A stretch of DNA of 33,539 nucleotides from Flavobacteriaceae bacterium UBA5544 (GCA_002426755.1 DINI01000004.1:35441-68979); one strand, 5' to 3'. Positions 16,422 to 24,828 are shown, counted from the first letter of the stretch. The notes: generated from the sequence alone by a model not told the origin. Numbers and translations are program-made.

Positions 16422-16667
16422 CGTTACAAATATGGTAAAATCCTTAGGTTTTTTAGTTGTACAGTTATTGTAAAGCTGCTTTAAAAGCATTTGCGGTTGA
16501 TTTCAATTAGTATTTAACCTTAATTGTCGCTCAACGGCCTTCATAAAATCAATATAGGATTTTTTGTAAATTCTTAAAAAATACCGAATACTAATCCATA
16601 TCTACCAAATAGCTGTACGAAAAACCCTTACACTAATCGACACCCATATAAATGATTGAAAATGAAT

Positions 16668-16675
16668 AGATTTGA
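16668..16675 (+). promoter_or_regulatory. -7 promoter box for the S74 repeat protein
   Basis: TAGATTTG matches TAnnTTTG and lies 40 bases upstream of the ATG at 16715. The 290-base space 16422-16714 separates this gene from the divergent kinase gene and holds no other clear signal. Confidence 0.45.
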
Positions 16676-16714
16676 TAATACACAACTCTAAAATCGACAT
16701 TAAATACCAGAACT

Positions 16715-18859
16715 ATGAAAACACTATTACTCACATTCTGTTTAGCAATTACAAGCTTGTCTTTTGCCCAAGTGGGCATCAACACCAACACCCCGCAGGC
16801 AAGCCTTGACATCCGAACCGTTGACCCTGCCAACCCTACCAATAACGAAGGTTTATTGATCCCCAAAATAGATGCCTTCCCCACCACTAACCCAACCGCG
16901 ACCCAAGATGGGATGTTGGTGTATGTTACGGGAGCTGGAAGTGTTACCAAAGGCTTTTATTATTGGGACAATGCCACTACCACCTGGTTGCCATTTAATG
17001 GAAGTGGCGCCACCATTACAAAACTGGATGATTTAGAGGATGCCAAAAGTGATACTGATGGGTCTTCTATTTTTATTGGGGTTGATGCAGGAATTAACGA
17101 TAACGCTGCAGATAACGGGAATGTAGGTGTTGGTTATCAAGCTTTATTAAATAACATCGAGGGGTTTTACAATGTAGCAAATGGGTATCAAGCATTATTT
17201 TCTAATATTGGTGGAACTGATAATATTGCCATTGGCACTTATGCTCTTTATAATAATACATCCGGAACTGGTAATGTTGCCAATGGCTCTAATGCTCTGA
17301 TTAGTAATACATCTGGAACTGAAAATGTTGCTGTTGGAAGTAATACTTTAAGAAATAATTCAAGTGGCAATAATAACATTGCAATTGGAAGTGGTGCGTT
17401 GTATAATAATAGTGAGTCTGTTGGCAATATTGCTATAGGTGTTAATGCATTGTTTAGCAATTTTTCCGGAAATAACAATATAGCAAATGGTGGTCTTGCA
17501 TTGGGTAGCAATTCTACCGGAAATAACAATATAGCAAATGGTAATCTTGCATTGTATAATAACACATCAGGAAATAATAACATAGCAAATGGCCAAAGAT
17601 CTTTATTTTTTAATCAAACTGGCAATGATAATATTGCCCATGGCATTGAGGCTCTCTATTATAATACAGATGGTAATAACAATATAGCAAATGGTTTCGA
17701 AGCCTTGCATCAAAATACCACTGCTAGTTACAATATTGCAAATGGTAACCGTGCTCTTTATTCTAATACTACAGGCACAGGCAATATAGCCAGTGGCTTT
17801 CAGACCATGTTCAATAATATCTCTGGCAACCTGAATATCGCTAACGGAAATCAAGCTTTATATAACAATACCGAAGGTAACAATAACATTGCCAATGGTT
17901 TTCAATCTTTATATAAGAACACTACAGGCGAAAACAATATAGCAAATGGTAGAGAGGCTTTACATGAAAATACCACTGGAGTCAACAACATTGCCAATGG
18001 ATACCATGCATTGTATAGCAACACAAATGGTGAAAATAATATAGCGAACGGAACAGAGTCTTTGGAAGAAAACACCATTGGCGATAATAATATTGCCTAT
18101 GGGTACAGGACTTTAAGAAATAATACATCGGGTAACTCCAATTTGTCATATGGGTATTTAGCATTAAGCAACAATACATCTGGCTCTTTTAATATAGGAA
18201 ATGGACATAGCGCATTGACCAATAATACTAACGGAAATAGTAATATAGGTATTGGATTTCAAACATTAGGACTCAATAGCTCTGGAGATGATAATATTGC
18301 AATTGGATATAGAGCTGGTTTTGATGTTACTGGAGGTAATAACAATATCATCGTCGGCTATCAAGCCCAAGTGCCAAATGATACCGGTAGCAATCAAGTA
18401 CGCATTGGTAATTCCCAAATTACCTACGCTGGCATACAAGTGCCATGGACTACCACTTCTGACGTGCGCTATAAAACAAACGTTTCCAACATCAATAACG
18501 GTCTTGCTTTTGTAAATGCGCTACGTCCGGTGGATTATTTTCGAAAGGACAACCCCAACCCAACTAAAGAAATCGGTTTTATCGCCCAAGAGGTGGAAAC
18601 CGTCTTGCAAGATTTGGGCTATAAAAATTACGGTCTGTTGAATATAGACGATAATGGCATGTACAGCCTGCGCTATAACGATTTTATCCCCATCCTTACC
18701 AAAGCCATTCAGGAACAGCAGCAACAAATTGCAAGCCAGCAACAGCAAATTGATGAACTAAAATTATTGGTAGGCATATTGGTTTCAAATGAAAACAAGG
18801 AGATACGAATAACGTCACAAGAATTTGCAGACAATTCCAGCAAAAAACCAGAAAAATGA
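16715..18859 (+). CDS. Secreted repeat protein with S74 self-cleaving chaperone domain (tail-fibre-like)
   Basis: A 714-residue exported protein. Signal peptide MKTLLLTFCLAITSLSFAQ; residues 20-95 a short domain common to flavobacterial fibre proteins (VGINTNTPQASLDIR); residues 135-559 a tandem array of 17-residue units (consensus NNIANG..ALY.NTTG.); then an S74 intramolecular chaperone domain from about 585 (SDVRYKTNVSNINNGL...ALRPVDY, IGFIAQEVE) and a C-terminal Gln-rich coiled coil. In phage tail spikes this domain trimerises the protein and then cuts itself off with a Ser-Lys dyad; here the Ser and Lys of SDVRYK have the expected spacing of five. I expect a trimeric surface fibre. The stop overlaps the start of the next gene (ATGA), implying translational coupling. 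Confidence 0.88.
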   Translation: MKTLLLTFCLAITSLSFAQVGINTNTPQASLDIRTVDPANPTNNEGLLIPKIDAFPTTNPTATQDGMLVYVTGAGSVTKGFYYWDNATTTWLPFNGSGATITKLDDLEDAKSDTDGSSIFIGVDAGINDNAADNGNVGVGYQALLNNIEGFYNVANGYQALFSNIGGTDNIAIGTYALYNNTSGTGNVANGSNALISNTSGTENVAVGSNTLRNNSSGNNNIAIGSGALYNNSESVGNIAIGVNALFSNFSGNNNIANGGLALGSNSTGNNNIANGNLALYNNTSGNNNIANGQRSLFFNQTGNDNIAHGIEALYYNTDGNNNIANGFEALHQNTTASYNIANGNRALYSNTTGTGNIASGFQTMFNNISGNLNIANGNQALYNNTEGNNNIANGFQSLYKNTTGENNIANGREALHENTTGVNNIANGYHALYSNTNGENNIANGTESLEENTIGDNNIAYGYRTLRNNTSGNSNLSYGYLALSNNTSGSFNIGNGHSALTNNTNGNSNIGIGFQTLGLNSSGDDNIAIGYRAGFDVTGGNNNIIVGYQAQVPNDTGSNQVRIGNSQITYAGIQVPWTTTSDVRYKTNVSNINNGLAFVNALRPVDYFRKDNPNPTKEIGFIAQEVETVLQDLGYKNYGLLNIDDNGMYSLRYNDFIPILTKAIQEQQQQIASQQQQIDELKLLVGILVSNENKEIRITSQEFADNSSKKPEK
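17117..18391 (+). repeat. 25 in-frame tandem repeats of 51 bp
   Basis: Twenty-five consecutive units of exactly 51 bases (17 codons) without any insertion or deletion. Each unit encodes a variant of NNIANGYQALYNNTTG plus one residue; the central units 8-20 are most alike, while the first and last units have drifted (NVGVGYQALLNN at the start, NNIIVGYQAQVP at the end). The reading frame is conserved in all, so the array is under selection as protein, probably a triangular or left-handed beta-solenoid fibre. Confidence 0.95.
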
Positions 18860-19914
18860 AACATCCAATATTTTATCTCGCAATCCTGTGCGTGCCTTTG
18901 TCCCTTATGGCTCAAAACAGCATACACATCAGCCCAGATACCTCTGTGTTTTTGGACGCCTCATCCAGCATCTATGTGTTTGATAAAAACATTAATAACA
19001 ATGGCTCCATGAGGCTCAACGGGACACTTGCCATCGGTGGCGCGAGCACTTCAGACATTGCAATTCAAAATAATAACAGTATGATTTTGGGCATCCTACA
19101 AGTACAGGACATCAATGTCTTGAATCTTTCAGGAACTTTCAACATCGAAACGATTAATTTTGTAAGTGCTGTACCCATATTATTGACCACAGGCACTTCA
19201 ATTGATTTGACGGGTAACATTATCAACGAATCCCAGACCGGACATATTTCTGGCGAAGCAGGGGCGTTCATCCACGCCCAACGTAATGTCGGTATGTCGG
19301 AAAACTTTGGAAATATTGGCGTCAACCTTACGACATCTGATGTTTCTCTTGGTATTACTGACGTGTACCGAAGATTTTCAACGATTGACATTGATGGAAA
19401 TCCCTCCATAAAACGTTATTATGAAATTACTCCCGTCAACAACACAAATCTTAATGCAACCGCGCAATTTCAATTTTACGATGATGATTTAAGTGGTGAA
19501 ACTCCATCCGATTTGGTTCTTTTTAAAAGGGAAAACGGTATCGACGGATGGACGGAAGAAGGTGGTACTTCAAGTTTTACTTCATTATTTAATTTCGTTG
19601 AACTTTCTGGTATAACTTCCTTCTCTACTTGGGCGATTGCCGAAGACGGAATTACTTTAGGCATTCACAATGATGAACCACAATATGCCATTATTCTTTT
19701 TCCAATACCCGTGTCAGAAGTTCTGCATATTGCAGCGCCGGAAAGTATCATTTTTGAAAAAGCCATGTTGACCGATCTCACCGGAAAAATGATATCAATG
19801 GAAATTAAGAACAATAACACAATTTACACATCAGACTTTAGTGATGGTCTTTATACACTGACGCTCTTTACGTCCAAAGGTAATTTTTCGAAAAAACTGC
19901 TTATAAAACATTGA
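18856..19914 (+). CDS. T9SS cargo protein with C-terminal sorting domain
   Basis: A 352-residue exported protein: signal peptide ending SLMAQ; beta-rich middle part with Asn/Gly/Thr strands (NNNGSMRLNGTLAIGGAS, GTFNIETINFV); and a C-terminal type A sorting domain of the type IX secretion system (about residues 278-352: ILFPIPVSEVLHI, TDLTGKMI, DGLYTLTLFTSKGNFSKKLL). It should cross the outer membrane through T9SS and be anchored or released. Its ATG overlaps the stop of the S74 repeat protein by 4 bases, so the two are translated together and probably act together at the cell surface, but how is unknown. Confidence 0.88.
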   Translation: MKHPIFYLAILCVPLSLMAQNSIHISPDTSVFLDASSSIYVFDKNINNNGSMRLNGTLAIGGASTSDIAIQNNNSMILGILQVQDINVLNLSGTFNIETINFVSAVPILLTTGTSIDLTGNIINESQTGHISGEAGAFIHAQRNVGMSENFGNIGVNLTTSDVSLGITDVYRRFSTIDIDGNPSIKRYYEITPVNNTNLNATAQFQFYDDDLSGETPSDLVLFKRENGIDGWTEEGGTSSFTSLFNFVELSGITSFSTWAIAEDGITLGIHNDEPQYAIILFPIPVSEVLHIAAPESIIFEKAMLTDLTGKMISMEIKNNNTIYTSDFSDGLYTLTLFTSKGNFSKKLLIKH

Positions 19915-20026
19915 TCGCACCGAATCAAATATAAACCATGATGAAAGATTGATTAATATAAATAAAACACAGATAAGGGAAAGAAATGATTACTCCCTGT
20001 CAATTTAACAATTTAAACTCAACATT

Positions 20027-20824
20027 ATGAAAACACTGAAAATTATTATAACCATTTCATTTGTGACACTCATTGCCATGCCCAGCGCAAACGCCCAAAT
20101 TTTTAGAAAATTAGGAAAAAAAGTAGAAAAAGCGGTCGAAAGAGGAGTAGAAAATGGAGTGGAACGTACCGTAGAACGAAAAGTACGCAAAAAAACAGAA
20201 GAAAAAACAGGCGAAGTCATCGATGGTGTCATAAATTCCAAGAAAAAAAACAAGAAAAAGACAGAAACGGATAGCTCTAAAGCCGTCACAAAAGATAGCA
20301 TTTCAGGAATATCCACTATAGATGAGAGTAGCCTGGAGAACAGGGTGAAGAATGTATTAATGACTGGCCAAATCGATAACCAATCTAACACAACTTCAAA
20401 CTGCGCCGAACTTACAACCTCTGAAATAGAAAAAGCGCTTTCACTATCCCAAGGAAGTGTAGAAAATGCGCATGAGAACCCTTGCGGTTATGTCATCACA
20501 CTTGCAGACGGCTCTAAAAGTCCGTTATCCATCACCCGTCATGAAATATCAAAAGAGAATGCTAAAAAAGAAATAGACACCTACAAAAACGATGAAACCG
20601 GTTTACTTACTGCTCAAAAGAGTGTTTCTGGCAATAGTTATTTATGTTTGAACAAGCCCAACTCCTGGTTGATTATATATAATACTTCAGTTGAGTATGC
20701 CATACACCTCAACTTCTCCACTTTGGTTTTCTCCTCTTTTAACAAAGATTTGACAGTTCCCACTTTTGAGACTGCCAAGGAAAATACCATAAAAGTTGCC
20801 AATTATTACTTAAAACATAAATAA
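20027..20824 (+). CDS. Exported protein with charged repeat region, unknown family
   Basis: A 265-residue protein with a signal peptide ending SANAQ. Residues 25-90 are extremely charged and helical with short internal repeats (KKVEKAVERGVENGVERTVE, KKTEEKTGEVIDGV), then a Ser/Thr linker, then a globular part (about 120-265) with four cysteines (NCAEL, NPCGYVITLADG, SYLCLNKP). No catalytic motif is recognised. It stops 1 base before the ATG of the next gene, so the two are an operon and likely partners. Function unknown. Confidence 0.75.
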   Translation: MKTLKIIITISFVTLIAMPSANAQIFRKLGKKVEKAVERGVENGVERTVERKVRKKTEEKTGEVIDGVINSKKKNKKKTETDSSKAVTKDSISGISTIDESSLENRVKNVLMTGQIDNQSNTTSNCAELTTSEIEKALSLSQGSVENAHENPCGYVITLADGSKSPLSITRHEISKENAKKEIDTYKNDETGLLTAQKSVSGNSYLCLNKPNSWLIIYNTSVEYAIHLNFSTLVFSSFNKDLTVPTFETAKENTIKVANYYLKHK

Positions 20825-20825
20825 A

Positions 20826-22298
20826 ATGAAAACAGTCCATCCGATACAAATTCATTTCAGAAAAAAACTGAAATACATCCTAGTAATACTAACAGTTCTT
20901 GGTGGCCTAAATAAAATAGGGGCACAACCATTCAATTTAGATAAGGCGATTAAACCTTTAGAAATCAAACTGGCCGACGACCCAGATAATGAAGGGGCAA
21001 AAGGCATGGCCGTCAATACCTCCATAAAGAGTGGCGAAACACATTATTTTTATGTTACAGGACATGATATCTTCCAATTTTTGGAGGTATTTATATTCCC
21101 ATCCAATGAATCAGCTCATTTGGAAGCCAGTGTGGTAAAAGATTCTTGGAAAGATATAGAAGACACCCAAAATACTTTGGATTCAGACATGGAAATCATC
21201 AATTTCAAATTAAGGGATCAGGGTGGATTTGGTTTGAAAATCATATCATCTGAAGAAAGTTCAACAAATTATTCCATTGTCGTTTATGCTTCAAGCTCCG
21301 AAAAATCGTATCTTTCATCTCCATTCATAAAAGCCACCACACAGGATTTGGCAGGTACGAATTTACAGACGTCAAATTCTTCATCATCCAACATTAAAGA
21401 CAATGAAACACAGGTTTCCAACTCAAACACTCTCCTTTATGTTTTATTGCTAATAGCGATTGTCGTGATAGGCCTTCTTTTGTGGAAACAGTTCGCAAAA
21501 AAAAGAACGATTCAGTTTTGGATCATTTTGCTTACCCTAGCTCCTGCAATGATGCTGTCCCAAAATGTCTCGGACGTAAAAATCCTTACTTGGTCGGACA
21601 TCAACAGGCTAATAAATGACCAAAGGGAAAGTAATCGAGCAAACCCAACTCAGCGACAAACACAAAGAGACCTAACCAATCTGGAGTTGATGGCTTCAGA
21701 GCGAAATGTCGCATCCGAATTCAGTAGAGCGCGATATACAAGGGTTACTGAAACCATCAACAGCCTGAACAACAATTTAAATAACATCCATTCAAACATA
21801 AAAGGTAACGTGGATCTTTACCAATCTACAAAAGCTTTGTACCAATCCTATAAAGGTTTGGGCAATTGCATTAATTCTGTGCCTCTTCCAGGGACACCGC
21901 GCATGCCTTCTTTCTGTCCTGATCTAAATTCGGATTGTGGTGAGTGTTTTGTTGATGCACGCCGTCAACTTGAGGAAACACGATACAATCTTGAAAAACT
22001 AAAATCCATTTACAGCTGCACCAAAAAGTTTTCAGATGCTGCAATTTCATTTGGGGACAATGCTTCTGGGGTACACGGCATTTCAGGTTTAGCTTGGCAA
22101 TCACAAAGAATGAAAATCATGAAATCGCTTGAAAATCTGGATAAGGCATACGATTCAAAGTATTCCCAATACATAGAGAGCACACATCAAGCTTTAATTA
22201 GCCTTAACGAATGTGAGGCAAAATATGGGATGAAAGATTGGTATGATCGTTTTGGGATTCTATTTGAAGATTTCATAAAAATGAAATATTCAAGATAA
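20826..22298 (+). CDS. Exported/membrane protein with an internal signal-like segment, possible fusion
   Basis: A 490-residue protein of no family I recognise. N-terminal part: signal peptide ending KIGAQ (about 34), a beta-rich domain (ETHYFYVTGHDIFQFLEVFI), a Ser/Asn linker and a membrane helix at 202-220 (NTLLYVLLLIAIVVIGLLLW). Immediately after, residues 225-246 (KKRTIQFWIILLTLAPAMML then SQ) look like a second signal peptide, followed by a helical domain with coiled-coil stretches (ETINSLNNNLNNIHSNIKGN) and seven cysteines, several clustered (FCPDLNSDCGECF). This reads as two exported proteins joined in frame; a run of eight A at 21497-21504 lies at the junction. One base downstream of its partner gene. 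Confidence 0.7.
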   Translation: MKTVHPIQIHFRKKLKYILVILTVLGGLNKIGAQPFNLDKAIKPLEIKLADDPDNEGAKGMAVNTSIKSGETHYFYVTGHDIFQFLEVFIFPSNESAHLEASVVKDSWKDIEDTQNTLDSDMEIINFKLRDQGGFGLKIISSEESSTNYSIVVYASSSEKSYLSSPFIKATTQDLAGTNLQTSNSSSSNIKDNETQVSNSNTLLYVLLLIAIVVIGLLLWKQFAKKRTIQFWIILLTLAPAMMLSQNVSDVKILTWSDINRLINDQRESNRANPTQRQTQRDLTNLELMASERNVASEFSRARYTRVTETINSLNNNLNNIHSNIKGNVDLYQSTKALYQSYKGLGNCINSVPLPGTPRMPSFCPDLNSDCGECFVDARRQLEETRYNLEKLKSIYSCTKKFSDAAISFGDNASGVHGISGLAWQSQRMKIMKSLENLDKAYDSKYSQYIESTHQALISLNECEAKYGMKDWYDRFGILFEDFIKMKYSR

Positions 22299-22598
22299 AA
22301 ATAAAAATTCTTCCCTCGCACTCAAAATATTATAGTACAACAATTACTTCAAGCAACTATGCTCGTACAGTTCTTGTTTTAAATAACCTAATTTTCATGA
22401 TTTTTCATCAAGACCAACCAAACAGTAAGATTTAGAGGTTTTTAGTAATTGATTGAATTAGATGCCTTTTAATTAATAATGACAATAGATATTCTAAAGT
22501 AATAAAAAAGAGCTATAATTTGTCCTATTTCTAGAATGATTTATTCGGTAGCGGAAAAACATAAGAGAAAACCTAGTGACTTCTTCCAATAAATATAA
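22299..22598. other. Intergenic region without recognisable genes
   Basis: About 300 bases of AT-rich sequence after the last plus-strand chromosomal gene. I find no coding frame, strong hairpin or promoter box in it. It ends at the minus-strand terminator that borders the presumed attachment site. Confidence 0.5.
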
Positions 22599-22626
22599 AA
22601 AGCCGAACAAAAAAATGTTCGGCTTT
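22599..22626 (-). terminator. Minus-strand terminator next to the tRNA-like 3' end
   Basis: AAAGCCGAACA (22599-22609) pairs perfectly with 22616-22626 around a loop of six A. On the minus strand the stem is followed by a T run, so it ends a leftward transcript. No intact minus-strand gene precedes it; the sequence just before it on that strand is the orphan tRNA 3' end. Confidence 0.8.
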
Positions 22627-22630
22627 CTCT

Positions 22631-22648
22631 AGTCGGGGTGGCAGGATT
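22631..22648 (-). other. Presumed attachment site: orphan tRNA 3' end
   Basis: On the minus strand these bases read AATCCTGCCACCCCGACT, the usual 3' end of a bacterial tRNA gene (T-stem 3' arm plus acceptor 3' strand). The T loop just upstream reads TTATAAT instead of TTCGAAT, the 5' half of the T stem does not pair, and no D arm, anticodon arm or matching acceptor 5' strand is found in the next 90 bases. An integrase that uses a tRNA 3' end as crossover site would leave exactly this scar, with the intact tRNA at the other end of the element (right, outside the window). Confidence 0.55.
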
Positions 22649-22838
22649 ATAACTCCCTGCTCAAATCCCTTATATAGTGGGCAATCATGGCTTATTAAGC
22701 TAGACTGTTTACCGATTTGTTGACAAGCTATATAAATGAACTTATTGCGGTATTGATTACCGAACTGGTTAAGTAAATATACGATTTATGACTGTCTAAA
22801 GCAATACAAAAGACAACAAATATTATGAAAAACCCTTG

Positions 22839-23036
22839 TTAATTTTGAATAAACCTATTGACTACGTCAACACTGATTCCTGTGTAATCTGAAAACTCTT
22901 CTGTGGTTATAAACTGATGTGATTCCTTTCCCAGATACTCTCTAATATCCTGGATTAATTTACGGCCATAGCGCTCACTCCTACCTGTGATAAGTTGGAT
23001 ATCTTTTGGATAGATACAAATGCGTTTATGGTTCAT
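22839..23036 (-). CDS. Small HTH-like protein, 65 residues
   Basis: A 65-residue protein starting MNHKRICIYPKDIQLITGRS. The pattern (I..ITG.SER.GRKLI..IR..L.K, then HQFITTEEFSDYTGI) resembles small helix-turn-helix proteins found in Bacteroidota mobile elements and phages; the second half looks like a winged or MerR-like helix. Probably DNA-binding. It is alone, points toward the attachment site, and has one of the best promoters in the window (23081-23115). Confidence 0.65.
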   Translation of the reverse strand: MNHKRICIYPKDIQLITGRSERYGRKLIQDIREYLGKESHQFITTEEFSDYTGISVDVVNRFIQN

Positions 23037-23080
23037 AATACTTTATGTATGCTTTATCTAGGGCTTTGGTATAACGATAA

Positions 23081-23115
23081 CAAATATAAAGCCATTGGAT
23101 GATTAATTGGCAAAA
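23081..23115 (-). promoter_or_regulatory. Bacteroidota-type promoter for the small HTH gene
   Basis: On the minus strand TTG (complement of 23111-23113) is followed after 22 bases by TATATTTG (complement of 23081-23088), a full -33/-7 pair within the known spacing range. It lies 45 bases upstream of the ATG at 23036. Confidence 0.65.
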
Positions 23116-23205
23116 TCGGTATCGATGGCATTTATCGGAAGTGGATTTTTTATTTAGTTCTATGAAGTTAGTTGTTTTGGTCTACAAATCAAAAAATGAA
23201 TTTTT

Positions 23206-23961
23206 ATGGCAAGACAAACCGGAATTATTAAATTGAAAGGAACTATCGGTGGTATTTCCTTTTACAAAACGTCTGACGGACATCTAGCACGAGAAAAAGG
23301 TGGTGTGGATGCCAGTCGTATTGCGAATGACCCAGCGTTCCAGAGAACGCGTGAAAATGGGTCTGAATTTGGGGCTGCTGGCAAAGGTGGCAAACTTATT
23401 CGAGTGGCACTTCGAAACCTGATGCAGAATGCTTCGGACAAGCGTGTGACGAGTCGTTTGACACAAACATTGGTGGCTGTGGTCAAAGCTGATGTTATCA
23501 ACGAGCGTGGTTTCAGGACTGTGCAAGATGGTGATTTATCACTTTTAGGAGGTTTTGAGTTCAACATCAATGGGAAGCTCGCTTCTTTATTGTTTGTGGA
23601 TTATACCTCAACAATTGACCGTGTAGCTGGAACTGCTATCACTGATTTTGCTGCTTTTGTGGCTTTGAACAGTATTGCTGCTCCTGGTGGAACTACCCAC
23701 TTCAGACTTTCTGTAGGTGGTGCGGAATTGGATTTCCTAACGGAAACCCACGTGGTTTCAAGCGAGTCCACTGCGATTTTACCTTGGGACAGTTCTAACA
23801 TCGCTGCAACAACTTTGACAGCGAACTTGACCGCCAACTCTACGCTTCCAATAGTGCAAGTGATTGGTGTGGAGTTTTTCCAAGAAGTCAATGGCCAAAT
23901 GTACCCGCTTAAAAACGGCGCTTACAATGCTTTGGCTGTTGTTAGTATTGACACTCCATAG
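23206..23961 (+). CDS. Conserved protein of unknown function, possibly phage-derived structural protein
   Basis: A 251-residue protein with no signal peptide. It opens with MARQTGIIKLKGTIGGISFY, continues KTSDGHLAREKGGVDA, and has a helical segment (GKLIRVALRNLMQNASDKRV) followed by a beta-rich C-terminal domain (residues 115-250) with Gly/Ala/Thr-rich strands. Such a start with a Lys/Gly-rich strand and R....F.RTREN is seen in small Bacteroidota proteins that sit next to DUF5675; I cannot name a Pfam family. Unusually high Ala/Gly/Thr for this genome and a higher GC than neighbours. First of four co-directional genes with gaps of a few bases or overlaps, ended by a terminator. A virion or surface lattice protein is possible but unproven. 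Confidence 0.65.
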   Translation: MARQTGIIKLKGTIGGISFYKTSDGHLAREKGGVDASRIANDPAFQRTRENGSEFGAAGKGGKLIRVALRNLMQNASDKRVTSRLTQTLVAVVKADVINERGFRTVQDGDLSLLGGFEFNINGKLASLLFVDYTSTIDRVAGTAITDFAAFVALNSIAAPGGTTHFRLSVGGAELDFLTETHVVSSESTAILPWDSSNIAATTLTANLTANSTLPIVQVIGVEFFQEVNGQMYPLKNGAYNALAVVSIDTP

Positions 23962-23963
23962 TT

Positions 23964-24386
23964 ATGGATTTCACGCTTGAGAGAGCTTATTTTAAAGAGG
24001 GTACCAATGGTACTCTCTTTTGCTCTCAAGGTTTTCTGTGTCATACCATTGAGTTGCCTTGGAAAGAAAATAGACGTTCCATTTCGTGCATTCCTGAAGG
24101 TGTTTATGAGATTGTTCCGAGGTTTTCGCCAAAGCACAATCATCACTTGTTATTAAAGGGTGTAGAAAAAAGAAGCTTGATTCTCATCCATCCCGCGAAT
24201 GATGCACTGGAGCAATTAGAGGGCTGTATTGCTCCCGTTCTGACACTTACAGGCGTTGGAAAAGGAACACAATCAAGGCCTGCATTGCAAAAATTATTGT
24301 CCTTGGTGCACCAAGCCCAGGACCGAAAAGAAACCATTTTATTAACCATTAAATCTGTAAATTATGAACATTGTAGAACGTTATAA
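23964..24386 (+). CDS. DUF5675-family protein
   Basis: A 140-residue protein that follows the DUF5675 pattern closely: FTLERAYFKEGTNGTLF, then TIELPWKENRRSISCIPEGV, YEIVPRFSP, RSLILIHPANDALEQLEGCI and a Gly/Arg loop TGVGKGTQSRPA. DUF5675 proteins occur in phages and mobile elements, often near lysis or structural genes; the conserved EIPW.N...SCIPEG.Y and IHPAN motifs suggest an enzyme-like pocket but the reaction is not established. It starts 2 bases after the previous stop and overlaps the next gene by 23 bases, so the four genes form one operon. Confidence 0.85.
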   Translation: MDFTLERAYFKEGTNGTLFCSQGFLCHTIELPWKENRRSISCIPEGVYEIVPRFSPKHNHHLLLKGVEKRSLILIHPANDALEQLEGCIAPVLTLTGVGKGTQSRPALQKLLSLVHQAQDRKETILLTIKSVNYEHCRTL

Positions 24387-24603
24387 ACAACCAACTCCTA
24401 AATTCTTTAAGACATTACGAAATATTGGTATTGCCTTGGCGGCTGTGGGAGGTGCTGTGATTGCTGCACCAATTTCATTTCCTGCCATTGTTGTGACTGT
24501 TGCAACATATCTAACTGTTGCCGGCACTGTGGCCACTGCTGTCAGTCAAGCAGTCGTTGAGGGTGATGATGCTGAAAAGGTAGATAGTGACGAGGAGGGC
24601 TAA
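24364..24603 (+). CDS. Small membrane protein, holin-like, 79 residues
   Basis: A 79-residue protein with a charged N-terminus (MNIVERYKQPTPKFFK), two short Ala/Gly/Val-rich membrane helices (residues 22-40 and 43-64: IGIALAAVGGAVIAAPISF, AIVVTVATYLTVAGTVATAV) and an acidic tail (GDDAEKVDSDEEG). Size, charge pattern and helical hairpin are those of phage holins, but no family is recognised. It overlaps the DUF5675 gene by 23 bases and is followed 5 bases later by another small membrane protein. Confidence 0.65.
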   Translation: MNIVERYKQPTPKFFKTLRNIGIALAAVGGAVIAAPISFPAIVVTVATYLTVAGTVATAVSQAVVEGDDAEKVDSDEEG

Positions 24604-24608
24604 TCACT

Positions 24609-24803
24609 ATGCACTTTAATTTTGATGACAAAATGAGTATCGCTGGTGGTACCCTTTTTGCAATTGTCCCCAATATTCGACCTGATGACCTCATTGTCAC
24701 GGTGATTATGGCCTTTACTGGAGCGTTTGCCAGTTTTGTAGCCTCGATGCTTTTCAAGTTTTTAGCGAAAAAACTTTTCAAACGTAAGATTGATAGCAAT
24801 TAA
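24609..24803 (+). CDS. Small membrane protein, 64 residues
   Basis: A 64-residue protein with hydrophobic segments at about residues 10-22 and 28-48 (LIVTVIMAFTGAFASFVASM) and a basic tail (KFLAKKLFKRKIDSN). Together with its neighbour it resembles a paired holin/antiholin-type set, but this is only by shape. Last gene of the four-gene cassette; its stop codon lies inside the start of the terminator stem. Confidence 0.6.
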   Translation: MHFNFDDKMSIAGGTLFAIVPNIRPDDLIVTVIMAFTGAFASFVASMLFKFLAKKLFKRKIDSN

Positions 24804-24828
24804 AGCCCAGAAATTCACTGGGCTTTTT
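24802..24828 (+). terminator. Intrinsic terminator of the DUF5675 cassette
   Basis: AAAGCCCAG (24802-24810) pairs perfectly with CTGGGCTTT (24818-24826), loop of seven bases, followed by TT to give a T run of five. It begins within the stop codon of the last cassette gene. Confidence 0.88.

Noticed and set aside
17117..18391. 51-bp repeats as a possible CRISPR array
   Set aside because: Units are contiguous with no spacers, stay in one reading frame and encode a regular protein repeat.
22631..22720. A complete tRNA gene at the start of the element
   Set aside because: Only the 3' end fits; no anticodon arm, D arm or pairing acceptor 5' strand is present.
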